Shown here piece after piece: positions 23,267 through 31,554 of a stretch of 64,000 bases of DNA. The notes below the pieces were generated by a model that ran no database searches, was not told the origin of the DNA, and was given only the letters and a program-made list of their open reading frames with translations. The stretch is taken from positions 248,001 through 312,000 of the forward strand of contig CAKSAK010000001.1 of NCBI GenBank assembly GCA_934435205.1, given 5' to 3'. A program made the translations under genes and the position numbers. This DNA comes from an uncultured Ruminococcus sp. GTDB lineage: Bacteria > Bacillota > Clostridia > Oscillospirales > Ruminococcaceae. The stretch's first letter is position 1. Each line of letters starts with the position of its first letter.

Positions 23267-25699
23267 TTACTCGTCTGCTTTTTCAATAGCCGCAGTTTCG
23301 TAAATATACTTAACTGAGCTTTCTACGCCGTCAGCTACACCTGAGAATGTTGTTGAATCCTCGGCTGCTGTCTTGAGAGCATCAAGTCTGTCGATAAGTC
23401 CCTTAAGGTCATTATTGTAGATGTCAAGGAGCTTGCCGATGCCCTCGTCCTTATACTTAGCCATGCCGTCTTTAAGGGTCTTTGCACCGCTTTCAAGCTT
23501 CTTAACACCGTCTGAAAGCTGTGAGCTGCCGTCTTTGAGCTGACCGATACCGCTGAACAGCTCTGCACTGCCGCTTGAAAGTGTTGTTGTACCCTGTGCA
23601 AGCTCTACGAGTGAAGAATAGAGTGTTGCAGTACCGTTTTTGAGCTGTTTGCTGCCGCTGTCAAGCTGACCAAGACCGCTGTCAAGAGTTTTTGCACCGC
23701 TTGAAAGCTTTGATACGCCTGAGTTCAGGCTGTCAACGCCCTTATCAAGCTTGCTTGCGCCTGCCTGTGCTGAGCTTACGCCTGCGGAGAGGTTCTTTGT
23801 GCCTGCGGAGAGTGTTGCTGCACCGCTGTTAAGCTCCTTGCTGGACTTAGCAAGTGTGCCGATACCGGTGTTAAGTGCAGAGGCGCCCTCGTTTACTGTT
23901 TTAAGTCCTGTATTCAAATTATCAACGCCTGCGACAAGACCTTTCTTCTTATCGTTAAGACCATTGTATATCTGAGTTACTCCGTCAACAAGCTGTTTGC
24001 CCTCGGTATCCATTGTGCCGACACCTGTTGAAACATCGCCTAGGCCGCTCTGTGCGCCCTGCTGATACTGGATAGAACCATTTACGGCTGCTATCATATC
24101 GCTTATGCTCGTATACTCTGCTGAGCCTTCTTCGTAATTGCCCAGAAGCTGCTCAAGTCCTGCGAGTACCTGCTGGTCGTATGCGATAGACTGTGTAAGT
24201 GCATTATCTACCTTTGTTATGCCATTTGAAAGAAGTTCAACGCTTGCAGGGAGTGTCTGCACCTTTTCATAGAGTGTGGAAACGCCTGCGTTAAGTGTGG
24301 CAACGCCCTTTTTCAGTGATGTTGAGCCGTCATAGGTCTGCTTTGTGCCTGCGGCAAGCTTTTTAGAGCCTGTCTGGAGGTCGCCTACGCCTGTAACAAG
24401 CTTATTTGTGCCTGCGGCAAGGCTTGCGGCACCGTTATTTACCTGCTGTGCGCCTGAGGATACCTGTGAAAGTCCGCTTGAAAGTGATGATGAGCCGTTC
24501 TTCAAGGTGGACATACCGCTGTTTACCTGATCGAAGCCGCCAAGAAGTGCTGTTGAACCGCTGTGTGCTGTAGAGATACCTCTCATAAGCTCCCCTGTGG
24601 AAGAATCAAGTGTCTTTGCACCGTCACGAAGCTTTGTTGCACCGCTGTTAAGTGTCTTTGCACCATCGTCAAGTGACTTAGAGCCCGAATAAAGCTTGCC
24701 GATACCTGTGATAAGTGTTCCTGAGGAATCGGACAGCTTCTTGATGCCTGCGTAAAGCTCTGCTGTGCCGTCTACAAGCTCGTCTGTAGCGTCAGAAAGC
24801 TCATCAAGCTTATCCTGAAGATCGTCAGCGTCACCAATATCGCTAAGGTCAAGCTTTGAGAAGATGTCTGATGTTGCAACTGTGAGAGAGGTCGTTGACT
24901 CGAAGTCCTTTACGTCTGCTGTGAACTCAACGTACTCCGGTATCTCGATATCTTCGTTATCCTGAAGGTCAAGGCTCTTTGTAAGGCCAGGCATTGCAAC
25001 GCCTATAAGTATCTGTCTGCTGCCGTCTGAAATAAGCTTGCCGTTTGTTACTTCAACGTTTGAATAAACGTTAGTATCAAGGATAGCTGTTGTTGCCATA
25101 AGGTATGGAACATAGATATCTGTGTTTTTGCCGTTTATCTTGACAGTTTTCTTATCATTGTTCGTATAGTCATATCTTACTGTGAGCTTACCGCTCTTGC
25201 CTGCAAGGTCCTCAGGCTTTATCTCCTTGCCGTCAAGGGTATATGTTACCTTTACATCAACAGGGAGTGCCTTGTCGGTATAGCCCTTATAGTAGATATC
25301 TCCGCCCTCGGTATCCCATGTGAGCTTATCGCCGTTGGCTGTAAAGCCCTCGTCTGTTTTAACGTTCTCGATATCTGTCAGGTCGGAAACGTCCTCCAGC
25401 TTCTTTACGCCCTGTGGGTTTTTCAGCCAGTTGGAAACGACTGTTTTTGACTTGTTGCCGGAAGCGTCAGTGATAACATAAACTGTTTCTTCCTTAGCCT
25501 GCTTTTCTGTATCGCTGTCAGACTTATCAGCTTTCTTTGTATCTTTTGTATCTTTTTTATCTGATTCGCTCTTTGTTGTTGAGGCAGTGCTGTCGGCAGC
25601 GGAAGAGCTGTCTGACTGAGCTGCTGCATAAAGACCTGTGCAGCCTGCGGAAAGAAGTACGGCAAGTATGCCTGCAAGAACTCTTGAATACTTTTTCAT
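23267..25699 (-). CDS. Exported protein with Leu-x-x-Gly heptad repeats
   Basis: 810 aa. The signal sequence MKKYSRVLAGILAVLLSAGC contains LSAGC, a possible lipobox; cleavage after AAA is the alternative. A Ser/Lys/Asp-rich linker (about 28-72) and a beta-rich domain (about 72-285) follow. Residues about 300-745 are a long array of xxxLxxG heptads (LKNGSSSLSSGLSQVSSG is one example), the repeat type modelled by TIGR03057. The end is helical, with no C-terminal membrane segment, unlike YhgE-type proteins. It is 20 nt after the MMPL gene, so a surface partner of that exporter is a fair inference. Confidence 0.85.
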   Translation of the reverse strand: MKKYSRVLAGILAVLLSAGCTGLYAAAQSDSSSAADSTASTTKSESDKKDTKDTKKADKSDSDTEKQAKEETVYVITDASGNKSKTVVSNWLKNPQGVKKLEDVSDLTDIENVKTDEGFTANGDKLTWDTEGGDIYYKGYTDKALPVDVKVTYTLDGKEIKPEDLAGKSGKLTVRYDYTNNDKKTVKINGKNTDIYVPYLMATTAILDTNVYSNVEVTNGKLISDGSRQILIGVAMPGLTKSLDLQDNEDIEIPEYVEFTADVKDFESTTSLTVATSDIFSKLDLSDIGDADDLQDKLDELSDATDELVDGTAELYAGIKKLSDSSGTLITGIGKLYSGSKSLDDGAKTLNSGATKLRDGAKTLDSSTGELMRGISTAHSGSTALLGGFDQVNSGMSTLKNGSSSLSSGLSQVSSGAQQVNNGAASLAAGTNKLVTGVGDLQTGSKKLAAGTKQTYDGSTSLKKGVATLNAGVSTLYEKVQTLPASVELLSNGITKVDNALTQSIAYDQQVLAGLEQLLGNYEEGSAEYTSISDMIAAVNGSIQYQQGAQSGLGDVSTGVGTMDTEGKQLVDGVTQIYNGLNDKKKGLVAGVDNLNTGLKTVNEGASALNTGIGTLAKSSKELNSGAATLSAGTKNLSAGVSSAQAGASKLDKGVDSLNSGVSKLSSGAKTLDSGLGQLDSGSKQLKNGTATLYSSLVELAQGTTTLSSGSAELFSGIGQLKDGSSQLSDGVKKLESGAKTLKDGMAKYKDEGIGKLLDIYNNDLKGLIDRLDALKTAAEDSTTFSGVADGVESSVKYIYETAAIEKADE

Positions 25700-25719
25700 A
25701 ACTATATCTCCTTTACGAA

Positions 25720-27822
25720 TTAGTGTATTTCAGGAAGCTTATAAAGCTTATTTTCTTTTTTCTTCATACCCATTGTTGTATTGATAATTACCTTATCGAA
25801 CAGCATAAGCATTGAAGGAAGTATGCAGATAACAGTAATCATACTGATTATTGCACCTCTTGACATGAGCGTACAAAGCTGTGAGATCATATCTACGCTT
25901 GAATAAACGCCAACACCGAATGTTGAAGCGAAGAAGCCAAGTGCGCTGACCATGATTGACTTCATGGAAGTGCTAAGAGCGATAGTAACAGCTTCGTGCT
26001 TATCCTTGCCTGCGTTACGCTCGGTCTTATATCTTGTTGTCATAAGGATAGCATAGTCAACTGTTGCACCAAGCTGGATAGTACCGATTACTACCGACGC
26101 TATGAACGGTATTGTGGTATTCGTGAAGCACGGAACACCCATATTTACTGTGATAGCAAATTCGATAACGGCTACCAGAATGATCGGCAGTGAAACTGAA
26201 CGCAGTGCCACAAGAATGATGATGAAGATAGCGGCGATAGAAACTATGTTTACTACCTTGAAGTCATGGTCTGTTATGTCGATAAGGTCTTTTGTTGCCG
26301 CCGCCTCACCGATAAGCATTCCGTCCTTATCGTAGGATTTAAGTATCTTACTCAGCTCATCTATCTGGGCGTTCTCCTCATCAGAGGCAACCTTATATTC
26401 AGAGCCGACCAGCATAAGCTGCCATTTATCGCTCTTGAGTATCTTTGTTACTGAATCAGGAACTATCTCACGAGGGATAGACGGACCGATAAGGGTATCC
26501 AGTGACATTGAGAAGCTTACACCGTCAACCTTGCCCATTTCGTCGAGCATAGAGTTTACTTCCTTTGGCTTCATATCAGCGTCAACTAGGAGCATATGGG
26601 TCGTTGCCATGTGGTATTCCTCATCTAGCTTTGAATTTGCGATAACACTGTTGAGATCCTTTGGAAGAGTATCTGTCAGGTTATAGTAAACATTGGTGTT
26701 TATCTGACCGTATATCGCAGGGATAAGTACAACTATAAAGAGTACGATAAACGCTGCATGGTACTTGATAATGAACTTTGAAGGCTTTTCAAGGCTTGGA
26801 ACAAGGTCTTTGTGCATTGTCTTTTCGAGAGCCTTATCAAAGACAAGTATCATTGACGGGAGAACCGTTATACAGCAGATAACGCCAATAACAACGCCCT
26901 TTGCCATTACGATACCCATGTCCATGCCAAGCTCGTAGCTCATGAAGCAAAGTGCAAGGAAGCCTGCAACTGTTGTTATGGAGCTTGAAACAACTGAGGT
27001 GATAGTTTTGCCGATGGCGACTGCCATAGCCTCTTTGTTGTCACCCGGGTTCTTTTCTTTCTCCTCTTTGTAGCTATGCCACAGGAAGATCGAGTAGTCG
27101 ATCGTTACCGCAAGCTGAAGTACAGCCGCCAGAGCTTCGGTGATGAACGATATCTCACCTTGTATGAAGTTCGTTCCCATGTTATAGATTATCGCCATGC
27201 CCACGCTGAGCATAAAGAACAGCGGGATAAGGAACGAATCCATTGTAAGAGCAAGTATGATACTTGTAAGTATTACTGCGATAACAACGTACATTGGAGC
27301 TTCCTGCATTGTAAGGTCCTTGATATCCTCAACTACTGAGGACATACCGCTTACAAAGCACTGCTCGCCTGCGATGCTTCTTATCTCCTTGACAGCTTCA
27401 AGTGAGCCGTCAGCGGAGGTCGCTTCGTCAAAAAAGACAGCCATCATTGTGGAGTTATCTGTATTGAAGAAGTCGTAGATATCGTCTGGAAGAACTTCCT
27501 TCGGAAGTGAAACGTCTGCCAAGGTGTCATACCAGAGAACATCGCAAACGTGGTCTACCTTTTCGATCTTCTCCTTGACCTTTTCAACGTCCTTATCGTC
27601 CATGCCATCAAGCATTACCAGCGAAAATCCACCCTTGCCGAACTCGTCAAGCATTATATCCTGACCTTTCATGGTTTCAATGTCTGACGGGAGGTATGAA
27701 AGAATATCATAGTTTATTCTTGTGCTGACAAATCCGAATATTGACGGTATCAGCAGCAGAACGCTGACTATGAGTATCGGTACTCGGAGCTTTACAACTC
27801 CTCTGCCAAATTTCTGCATCAA
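25720..27822 (-). CDS. MMPL/RND-family exporter
   Basis: 700 aa. Two repeated halves each have one N-terminal membrane helix, a large extracellular domain and a five-helix bundle. Helix 1 is at about 15-32, the first bundle about 180-330, the second N-helix near 355 and the second bundle about 535-690. The transmembrane Asp-Tyr motif occurs in both bundles (VTIDYSIFLW and ATVDYAILMT). MMPL proteins use the proton gradient to export lipids or drugs; the substrate here is unknown. Start ATG-ATG at 27822 with AAGGGAATG upstream. Under a TetR-controlled promoter. Confidence 0.92.
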   Translation of the reverse strand: MMQKFGRGVVKLRVPILIVSVLLLIPSIFGFVSTRINYDILSYLPSDIETMKGQDIMLDEFGKGGFSLVMLDGMDDKDVEKVKEKIEKVDHVCDVLWYDTLADVSLPKEVLPDDIYDFFNTDNSTMMAVFFDEATSADGSLEAVKEIRSIAGEQCFVSGMSSVVEDIKDLTMQEAPMYVVIAVILTSIILALTMDSFLIPLFFMLSVGMAIIYNMGTNFIQGEISFITEALAAVLQLAVTIDYSIFLWHSYKEEKEKNPGDNKEAMAVAIGKTITSVVSSSITTVAGFLALCFMSYELGMDMGIVMAKGVVIGVICCITVLPSMILVFDKALEKTMHKDLVPSLEKPSKFIIKYHAAFIVLFIVVLIPAIYGQINTNVYYNLTDTLPKDLNSVIANSKLDEEYHMATTHMLLVDADMKPKEVNSMLDEMGKVDGVSFSMSLDTLIGPSIPREIVPDSVTKILKSDKWQLMLVGSEYKVASDEENAQIDELSKILKSYDKDGMLIGEAAATKDLIDITDHDFKVVNIVSIAAIFIIILVALRSVSLPIILVAVIEFAITVNMGVPCFTNTTIPFIASVVIGTIQLGATVDYAILMTTRYKTERNAGKDKHEAVTIALSTSMKSIMVSALGFFASTFGVGVYSSVDMISQLCTLMSRGAIISMITVICILPSMLMLFDKVIINTTMGMKKKENKLYKLPEIH

Positions 27823-27845
27823 ATGTCATTCCCTTCACATAGTTT

Positions 27846-27858
27846 TGACCTTTCGGTC
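27846..27858. promoter_or_regulatory. Weak TetR operator-like site A
   Basis: TGACCTTTCGGTC contains the palindrome GACC-TTTC-GGTC. It lies downstream of the exporter -10 element, in its leader. It is the weakest of five related sites. Confidence 0.4.
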
Positions 27859-27872
27859 TTTCAACAATTCAT

Positions 27873-27901
27873 AGTATACATCAAAAATGACCAACAGTCA
27901 A
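27873..27901 (-). promoter_or_regulatory. Promoter of the exporter operon
   Basis: On the minus strand, TTGACT (27896-27901), a 17-bp spacer and TATACT (27873-27878). Operator B lies across the -35 box and spacer, which suits repression. Confidence 0.8.
27888..27900. promoter_or_regulatory. TetR operator-like site B
   Basis: TGAC-CAACA-GTCA, overlapping the -35 region of the exporter promoter. Confidence 0.7.
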
Positions 27902-27907
27902 TAGTAA

Positions 27908-27924
27908 AATGACCGTTAGTCATT
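27908..27924. promoter_or_regulatory. TetR operator-like site C
   Basis: AATGAC-CGTTA-GTCATT, a perfect 6-bp inverted repeat, just upstream of the exporter -35 box. Confidence 0.7.
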
Positions 27925-27944
27925 CTTTTTGTAGAGTTGCACAA

Positions 27945-27961
27945 AATGACCAACGGTCATT
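27945..27961. promoter_or_regulatory. TetR operator-like site D
   Basis: AATGACC-AAC-GGTCATT, a perfect 7-bp inverted repeat and the best site of the array. Confidence 0.75.
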
Positions 27962-27963
27962 AC

Positions 27964-27976
27964 TGACTATTGGTCA
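27964..27976. promoter_or_regulatory. TetR operator-like site E
   Basis: TGAC-TATTG-GTCA, two bases from site D and 10 bp upstream of the tetR -35 box. Confidence 0.65.
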
Positions 27977-27986
27977 TTTTGCTCAG

Positions 27987-28015
27987 TTGACTTTAAGGCG
28001 GTTTTGTATTATAAT
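27987..28015 (+). promoter_or_regulatory. Promoter of tetR
   Basis: TTGACT (27987-27992), a 17-bp spacer and TATAAT (28010-28015). Transcription from about 28022 excludes the longer open frame's start at 28004. Confidence 0.85.
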
Positions 28016-28096
28016 AAATATAAGGTCAACCACAGTAAACCTGTGTATGTGCGGCATACAAATTGTATATATTATAATAAGGAAGGACGTGTTAAA

Positions 28097-28711
28097 ATGG
28101 GCAAGCTTGATACCAACAAAAAGGTAAAGGAGGATTCTCTGCTTAACACGGCTTTTAGTCTTTTTACCACCAAGGGCGTGAGCAAGACCTCTATTTCAGA
28201 CATTGTGAACAACGCTGGTGTGGCGAAAGGGACGTTTTATCTTTATTTCAAGGATAAATATGACATAAGAAACAAGCTTGTTTCTCACAAGTCGTCACAG
28301 CTTTTCAGAAACGCTATCGAAGCATTAAATGCGAGCGGCAAGAAGCTTACCTTTAACGAACGAATTATTTTTATTGTTGACAACATCATCAATCAGCTAA
28401 ATGAGAACAAGTCACTGTTGACTTTTATTGCAAAAAATCTAAGCTGGGGCGTTTTCAAGCACGCTTTGACCACGCCCATAAAAGACGATGACATTGATTT
28501 CCGCAACATTTATGACGCAATGCTTGCTGACGCACCATATAATATCGTTCAGCCTGAGGTCATGATATTCATGATAGTTGAGCTTGTAAGCTCAACCTGC
28601 TACTCGTCCATACTTTACAACGAGCCTGTGGACATTGGCGAGCTTAAGCCTTATCTTTACAAATGTATAAACAACATTATCGACACTCATGCAGGTACTG
28701 TAAAAGCATAA
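28097..28711 (+). CDS. TetR-family transcriptional regulator
   Basis: 204 aa. The N-terminal helix-turn-helix has AFSLFTTKGVSKTSISDIVNNAGVAKGTFYLYFKDK split over residues about 17-52, the TetR signature ending in the Tyr-Phe pair; a ligand-binding helical domain follows. ATG 28097 is chosen because GGAAGGA lies 9 nt upstream and the promoter -10 box is at 28010. It is divergent from the MMPL operon, with four good palindromes and one weak one between. A local repressor of the exporter and of itself is the natural reading; the inducer is unknown. Confidence 0.92.
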   Translation: MGKLDTNKKVKEDSLLNTAFSLFTTKGVSKTSISDIVNNAGVAKGTFYLYFKDKYDIRNKLVSHKSSQLFRNAIEALNASGKKLTFNERIIFIVDNIINQLNENKSLLTFIAKNLSWGVFKHALTTPIKDDDIDFRNIYDAMLADAPYNIVQPEVMIFMIVELVSSTCYSSILYNEPVDIGELKPYLYKCINNIIDTHAGTVKA

Positions 28712-28712
28712 G

Positions 28713-28751
28713 AAAAGACACGTTTACGAGATCGTAAGCGTGTCTTTTTTT
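28713..28751 (+). terminator. Intrinsic terminator of tetR
   Basis: AAAAGACACG with an inner TTACGA / TCGTAA extension, pairing with CGTGTCTTTT, then a T-run. It starts 2 nt after the stop codon. Confidence 0.9.
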
Positions 28752-28817
28752 GTACAGTTTGGCTGTTGGTGGCGGAGCGATATATTGTGTTCAACCGCAA
28801 GGTTTCATAGGAAAAGG

Positions 28818-28841
28818 CTGGCGAACAATGTTCGCCCCTAC
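28818..28841 (+). repeat. Minimal GGGCGAAC palindrome copy
   Basis: CTGGCGAACAATGTTCGCCCCTAC arms differ at one base. It lies between the converging tetR and transketolase terminators. Confidence 0.75.
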
Positions 28842-28863
28842 AGATGAGCGCTGATTTGTGTAC

Positions 28864-28892
28864 AAAAAAACGGACGGAAATTATCCGCCCGT
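28864..28892 (-). terminator. Intrinsic terminator after the transketolase genes
   Basis: Minus-strand stem ACGGGCGGA / TCCGTCCGT (one wobble pair), 5-nt loop, then seven T. It ends the long minus-strand run that starts at mutS. Confidence 0.88.
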
Positions 28893-28904
28893 CTGGTGTT
28901 TTTA

Positions 28905-29852
28905 TTACTTTGCCTTAACAGCGTCTCTTGCCTTTGCAACGATATTGTCAGCACAAAGACCATACTCTTTAAGAAGATCAACTGCCGGACCTGAATGACC
29001 GAACTCGTCGTTCACGCCGATCTTAACAAGCTTTGCAGGGTGTCTTGCTGCAAGAACATCGGCAACGGCTGAGCCAAGTCCGCCGATAACGCTATGCTCC
29101 TCAACTGTGAGAAGAAGTCCTGTGTTCTTTGCGGCTTCAACGATGATGTCCTCGTCGATCGGCTTGATAGTGTGGATATTGATAACTGTTGCTTCGATAC
29201 CCTCGGCTGCGAGAGCTTTTGCGGCCTCGATAGCTTCATAAACCATAAGGCCTGTTGCAACGATAGCTATATCCTTGCCGTCACGGAGCTTAACGCCCTT
29301 GCCAAGCTCGAACTTGTATGTTTCAGGGTCGTTGAAAATAGGTGTGGCAAGTCTGCCGAAACGCAGATAAACCGGACCTTCGTGGAGGATAGCGGCTTCA
29401 ACGGCTGCCTTTGCTTCAACGTCGTCGGCAGGGTTTATTACCACCATGCCAGGGATAGTTCTCATAAGAGCGATATCCTCGTTGCACTGGTGTGTTGCAC
29501 CGTCTTCGCCAACAGAGATACCTGCGTGTGTTGCGCCTATCTTCACATTAAGGTGAGGATAACCGATAGAGTTTCTTACCTGCTCGAATGCTCTGCCTGC
29601 GGCGAACATTGCGAATGTAGAAGCAAATGGTATCTTGCCTGTGGCAGCCATACCAGCTGCAACGCCCATCATATTTGACTCAGCGATACCGCAGTCAAAA
29701 AATCTGTCAGGGAATTTCTTCTTGAATATACCTGTTTTTGTTGCAGCAGCAAGGTCTGCGTCAAAAACATAGAGGTTATCGTACTTATCGCCAAGCTCTG
29801 CAAGAGCCTCGCCGTAGCTTTCTCTTGTAGCTTTCTTCTTCAATTCTGCCAT
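28905..29852 (-). CDS. Transketolase, C-terminal subunit
   Basis: The 315-aa half carries the pyrimidine-binding and C-terminal domains of transketolase. Recognisable are DADLAAATKTGIF, FFDCGIAESNMMGVAAGMA with the catalytic Glu that activates thiamine diphosphate, THAGISVGEDGATHQ and INPADDVEAKAA. With the N-terminal half it moves two-carbon units in the non-oxidative pentose phosphate pathway. The upstream half ends 3 nt before this ATG, and its stop codon falls inside this gene's ribosome binding region. Two-gene transketolases are normal in many clostridia and archaea. Confidence 0.93.
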   Translation of the reverse strand: MAELKKKATRESYGEALAELGDKYDNLYVFDADLAAATKTGIFKKKFPDRFFDCGIAESNMMGVAAGMAATGKIPFASTFAMFAAGRAFEQVRNSIGYPHLNVKIGATHAGISVGEDGATHQCNEDIALMRTIPGMVVINPADDVEAKAAVEAAILHEGPVYLRFGRLATPIFNDPETYKFELGKGVKLRDGKDIAIVATGLMVYEAIEAAKALAAEGIEATVINIHTIKPIDEDIIVEAAKNTGLLLTVEEHSVIGGLGSAVADVLAARHPAKLVKIGVNDEFGHSGPAVDLLKEYGLCADNIVAKARDAVKAK

Positions 29853-29855
29853 TGC

Positions 29856-30695
29856 TTAACCCTCCAGACTTTTAAGCTGTTCGTTTATTTCTGCCACAGC
29901 CTGTTCATACTGCTCCTTATTAGGTGCTGAGCCATGCCATGAAACGTTGTTTTCCATAAATGAAACGCCCTTGCCCTTGATGCTCTTCATTACGATAACG
30001 CAAGGCTGACCGCAGACTGTTTCTGCTTCATTGAATGCTTTTTCAAGGGAGTCAAAATCATGAGCGTCGGCTGTGATAACGTGCCAGCCAAATGCTGCAA
30101 ACTTGTCAACGATAGGATATGGCGACATTACGTCCTCTATCTTTCCGTCGATCTGAAGTCCGTTATTATCCACAACAGCAACGAGGTTATCAAGCTTATA
30201 ATGAGCGGCAAACATTGCAGCCTCCCAAACCTGACCCTCTTCGATCTCGCCGTCACCGAGGATAGTATACACCTTATAGGTATCGCTTGTGAGCTTTCCT
30301 GAAAGTGCCATACCGCAGGCAACGGAAATGCCCTGTCCCAGTGATCCTGAGGACATATCTACGCCAGGGATAGAGATACAAGGGTGACCCTGAAGCATTG
30401 CACCGATATGTCTGAGTGACTTCAGCTCCTCCTTAGGGAAAAAGCCTTTTTCTGCAAGAGTTGCATAGAGCGCTGGTGCTGTGTGACCCTTTGAAAGCAC
30501 AAGTCTATCTCTCTCAGGCTCTTCCGGCTTATCAGGATAAACGTTCATCTTGGCAAAATAGAGATAAGTGAGCAGATCTGCGATAGAGAGCGATCCGCCC
30601 GGGTGACCCGACTTTGCGTTGAATACTCCCTCGAGTATTCCAAGACGAACCTTGCAGGCTGTGATCTCAAGCTGTTTCTTTAATGTTTCGTCCAT
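29856..30695 (-). CDS. Transketolase, N-terminal (thiamine diphosphate) subunit
   Basis: 279 aa. Has SGHPGGSLSIADLL, SKGHTAPALYATLAEKG, GHPCISIPGVDMSSGSLGQG and the thiamine diphosphate motif GDGEIEEGQ ending in VVDNNGLQ. The frame opens five codons earlier with TTG, but ATG 30695 has GGAGGT 7 nt upstream. It lies 20 nt after a HAD phosphatase gene and is tightly coupled to the C-terminal subunit gene. Confidence 0.94.
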   Translation of the reverse strand: MDETLKKQLEITACKVRLGILEGVFNAKSGHPGGSLSIADLLTYLYFAKMNVYPDKPEEPERDRLVLSKGHTAPALYATLAEKGFFPKEELKSLRHIGAMLQGHPCISIPGVDMSSGSLGQGISVACGMALSGKLTSDTYKVYTILGDGEIEEGQVWEAAMFAAHYKLDNLVAVVDNNGLQIDGKIEDVMSPYPIVDKFAAFGWHVITADAHDFDSLEKAFNEAETVCGQPCVIVMKSIKGKGVSFMENNVSWHGSAPNKEQYEQAVAEINEQLKSLEG

Positions 30696-30715
30696 ACTTT
30701 TGACCTCCAAAAATA

Positions 30716-31537
30716 TTATTTCTTCAGTTTTTCAAAAATTTCATCTATGACTGCGGCAATAAAATCCTCCTCGCAGGACTGCTCAAAGACCTTATCCGCA
30801 ACCTTTTTGACCTCCTCTGCCGCATTTGACGGGCAATATGCCACATCAGCCGCTTGAAGAAGCTCAATATCATTATTATAGTCTCCTGCCGCCACAAAAG
30901 TATAATCCTCCATGCCGCAAGCTTTTCTCAGCTCCTCAAGAGCTGTACCTTTTGATATATTCTGGGGAAGTATCTCATAATACTCGATACTTGAACGCAC
31001 AAAATCTACGCCTTTGTAGCCTTTTTTCGCCACATAGTCTATAAGCTCGTCCATACGCTCAGGCTCAACTGCGAAAAGCACCTTATACCAGTTCTTGTCA
31101 GGTATCTCGTCAACAGCACACTGAACGGGAATGAGCTTGCAGATCTCGTTATGGCGTTTTTCCATAGGGGTCATGCTTGGCACATATACCTCTCCTGCGG
31201 TGAGTATCTCACAGCCCATATGCGGATTATCGGCAAGTATCTCCTTGACGATATCAGCCGCAAAGTTAGGGAGAAAAACGTCATATATCTGCTCTTTGGT
31301 ATGGATATCATAGACCATTCCGCCGTTTGACATTATGATAGGGCAATTCACATTCACCATGTCGAAATACTGTCTGGCCGCCTGAATGGCTCTGCCTGTT
31401 GCGATAGAGAACCTGCCCCCAGCCTCTTCAAAACGCTTCACTGCCGCAAGGGTCTTTGGGGTAGGTATCTTGCTTGCAGGGAGAAAAGTTCCGTCCATAT
31501 CCGTTATGAGCAGGACTTTTGATATATCTTCAAACAT
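30716..31537 (-). CDS. Cof-type HAD-IIB hydrolase
   Basis: 273 aa. Motif I is ITDMDGTFLP (nucleophile and acid Asp, about residues 12-21). SIATGRA and IMSNGG follow, and motif IV is AAGDYNNDIELL near residue 215. The large cap between motifs II and III is of the IIB type. These enzymes dephosphorylate sugar phosphates or related small molecules; the exact substrate cannot be read. ATG 31537 with GGAAGTG upstream is preferred over the TTG seven codons earlier, which overlaps the rluD end. Confidence 0.9.
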   Translation of the reverse strand: MFEDISKVLLITDMDGTFLPASKIPTPKTLAAVKRFEEAGGRFSIATGRAIQAARQYFDMVNVNCPIIMSNGGMVYDIHTKEQIYDVFLPNFAADIVKEILADNPHMGCEILTAGEVYVPSMTPMEKRHNEICKLIPVQCAVDEIPDKNWYKVLFAVEPERMDELIDYVAKKGYKGVDFVRSSIEYYEILPQNISKGTALEELRKACGMEDYTFVAAGDYNNDIELLQAADVAYCPSNAAEEVKKVADKVFEQSCEEDFIAAVIDEIFEKLKK

Positions 31538-31554
31538 AAAATCACTTCCGTGGG

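Noticed and set aside
23400..24800. Dense DNA periodicity resembling a repeat array or CRISPR
   Set aside because: The periodicity comes from the coding of Leu-x-x-Gly heptads in one long open frame; unit lengths and sequences vary and no spacers exist.
28905..30695. Transketolase broken by a frameshift into two ORFs
   Set aside because: Each half has its own RBS and start, and the break is at the known domain border. Two-subunit transketolases are normal in clostridia.
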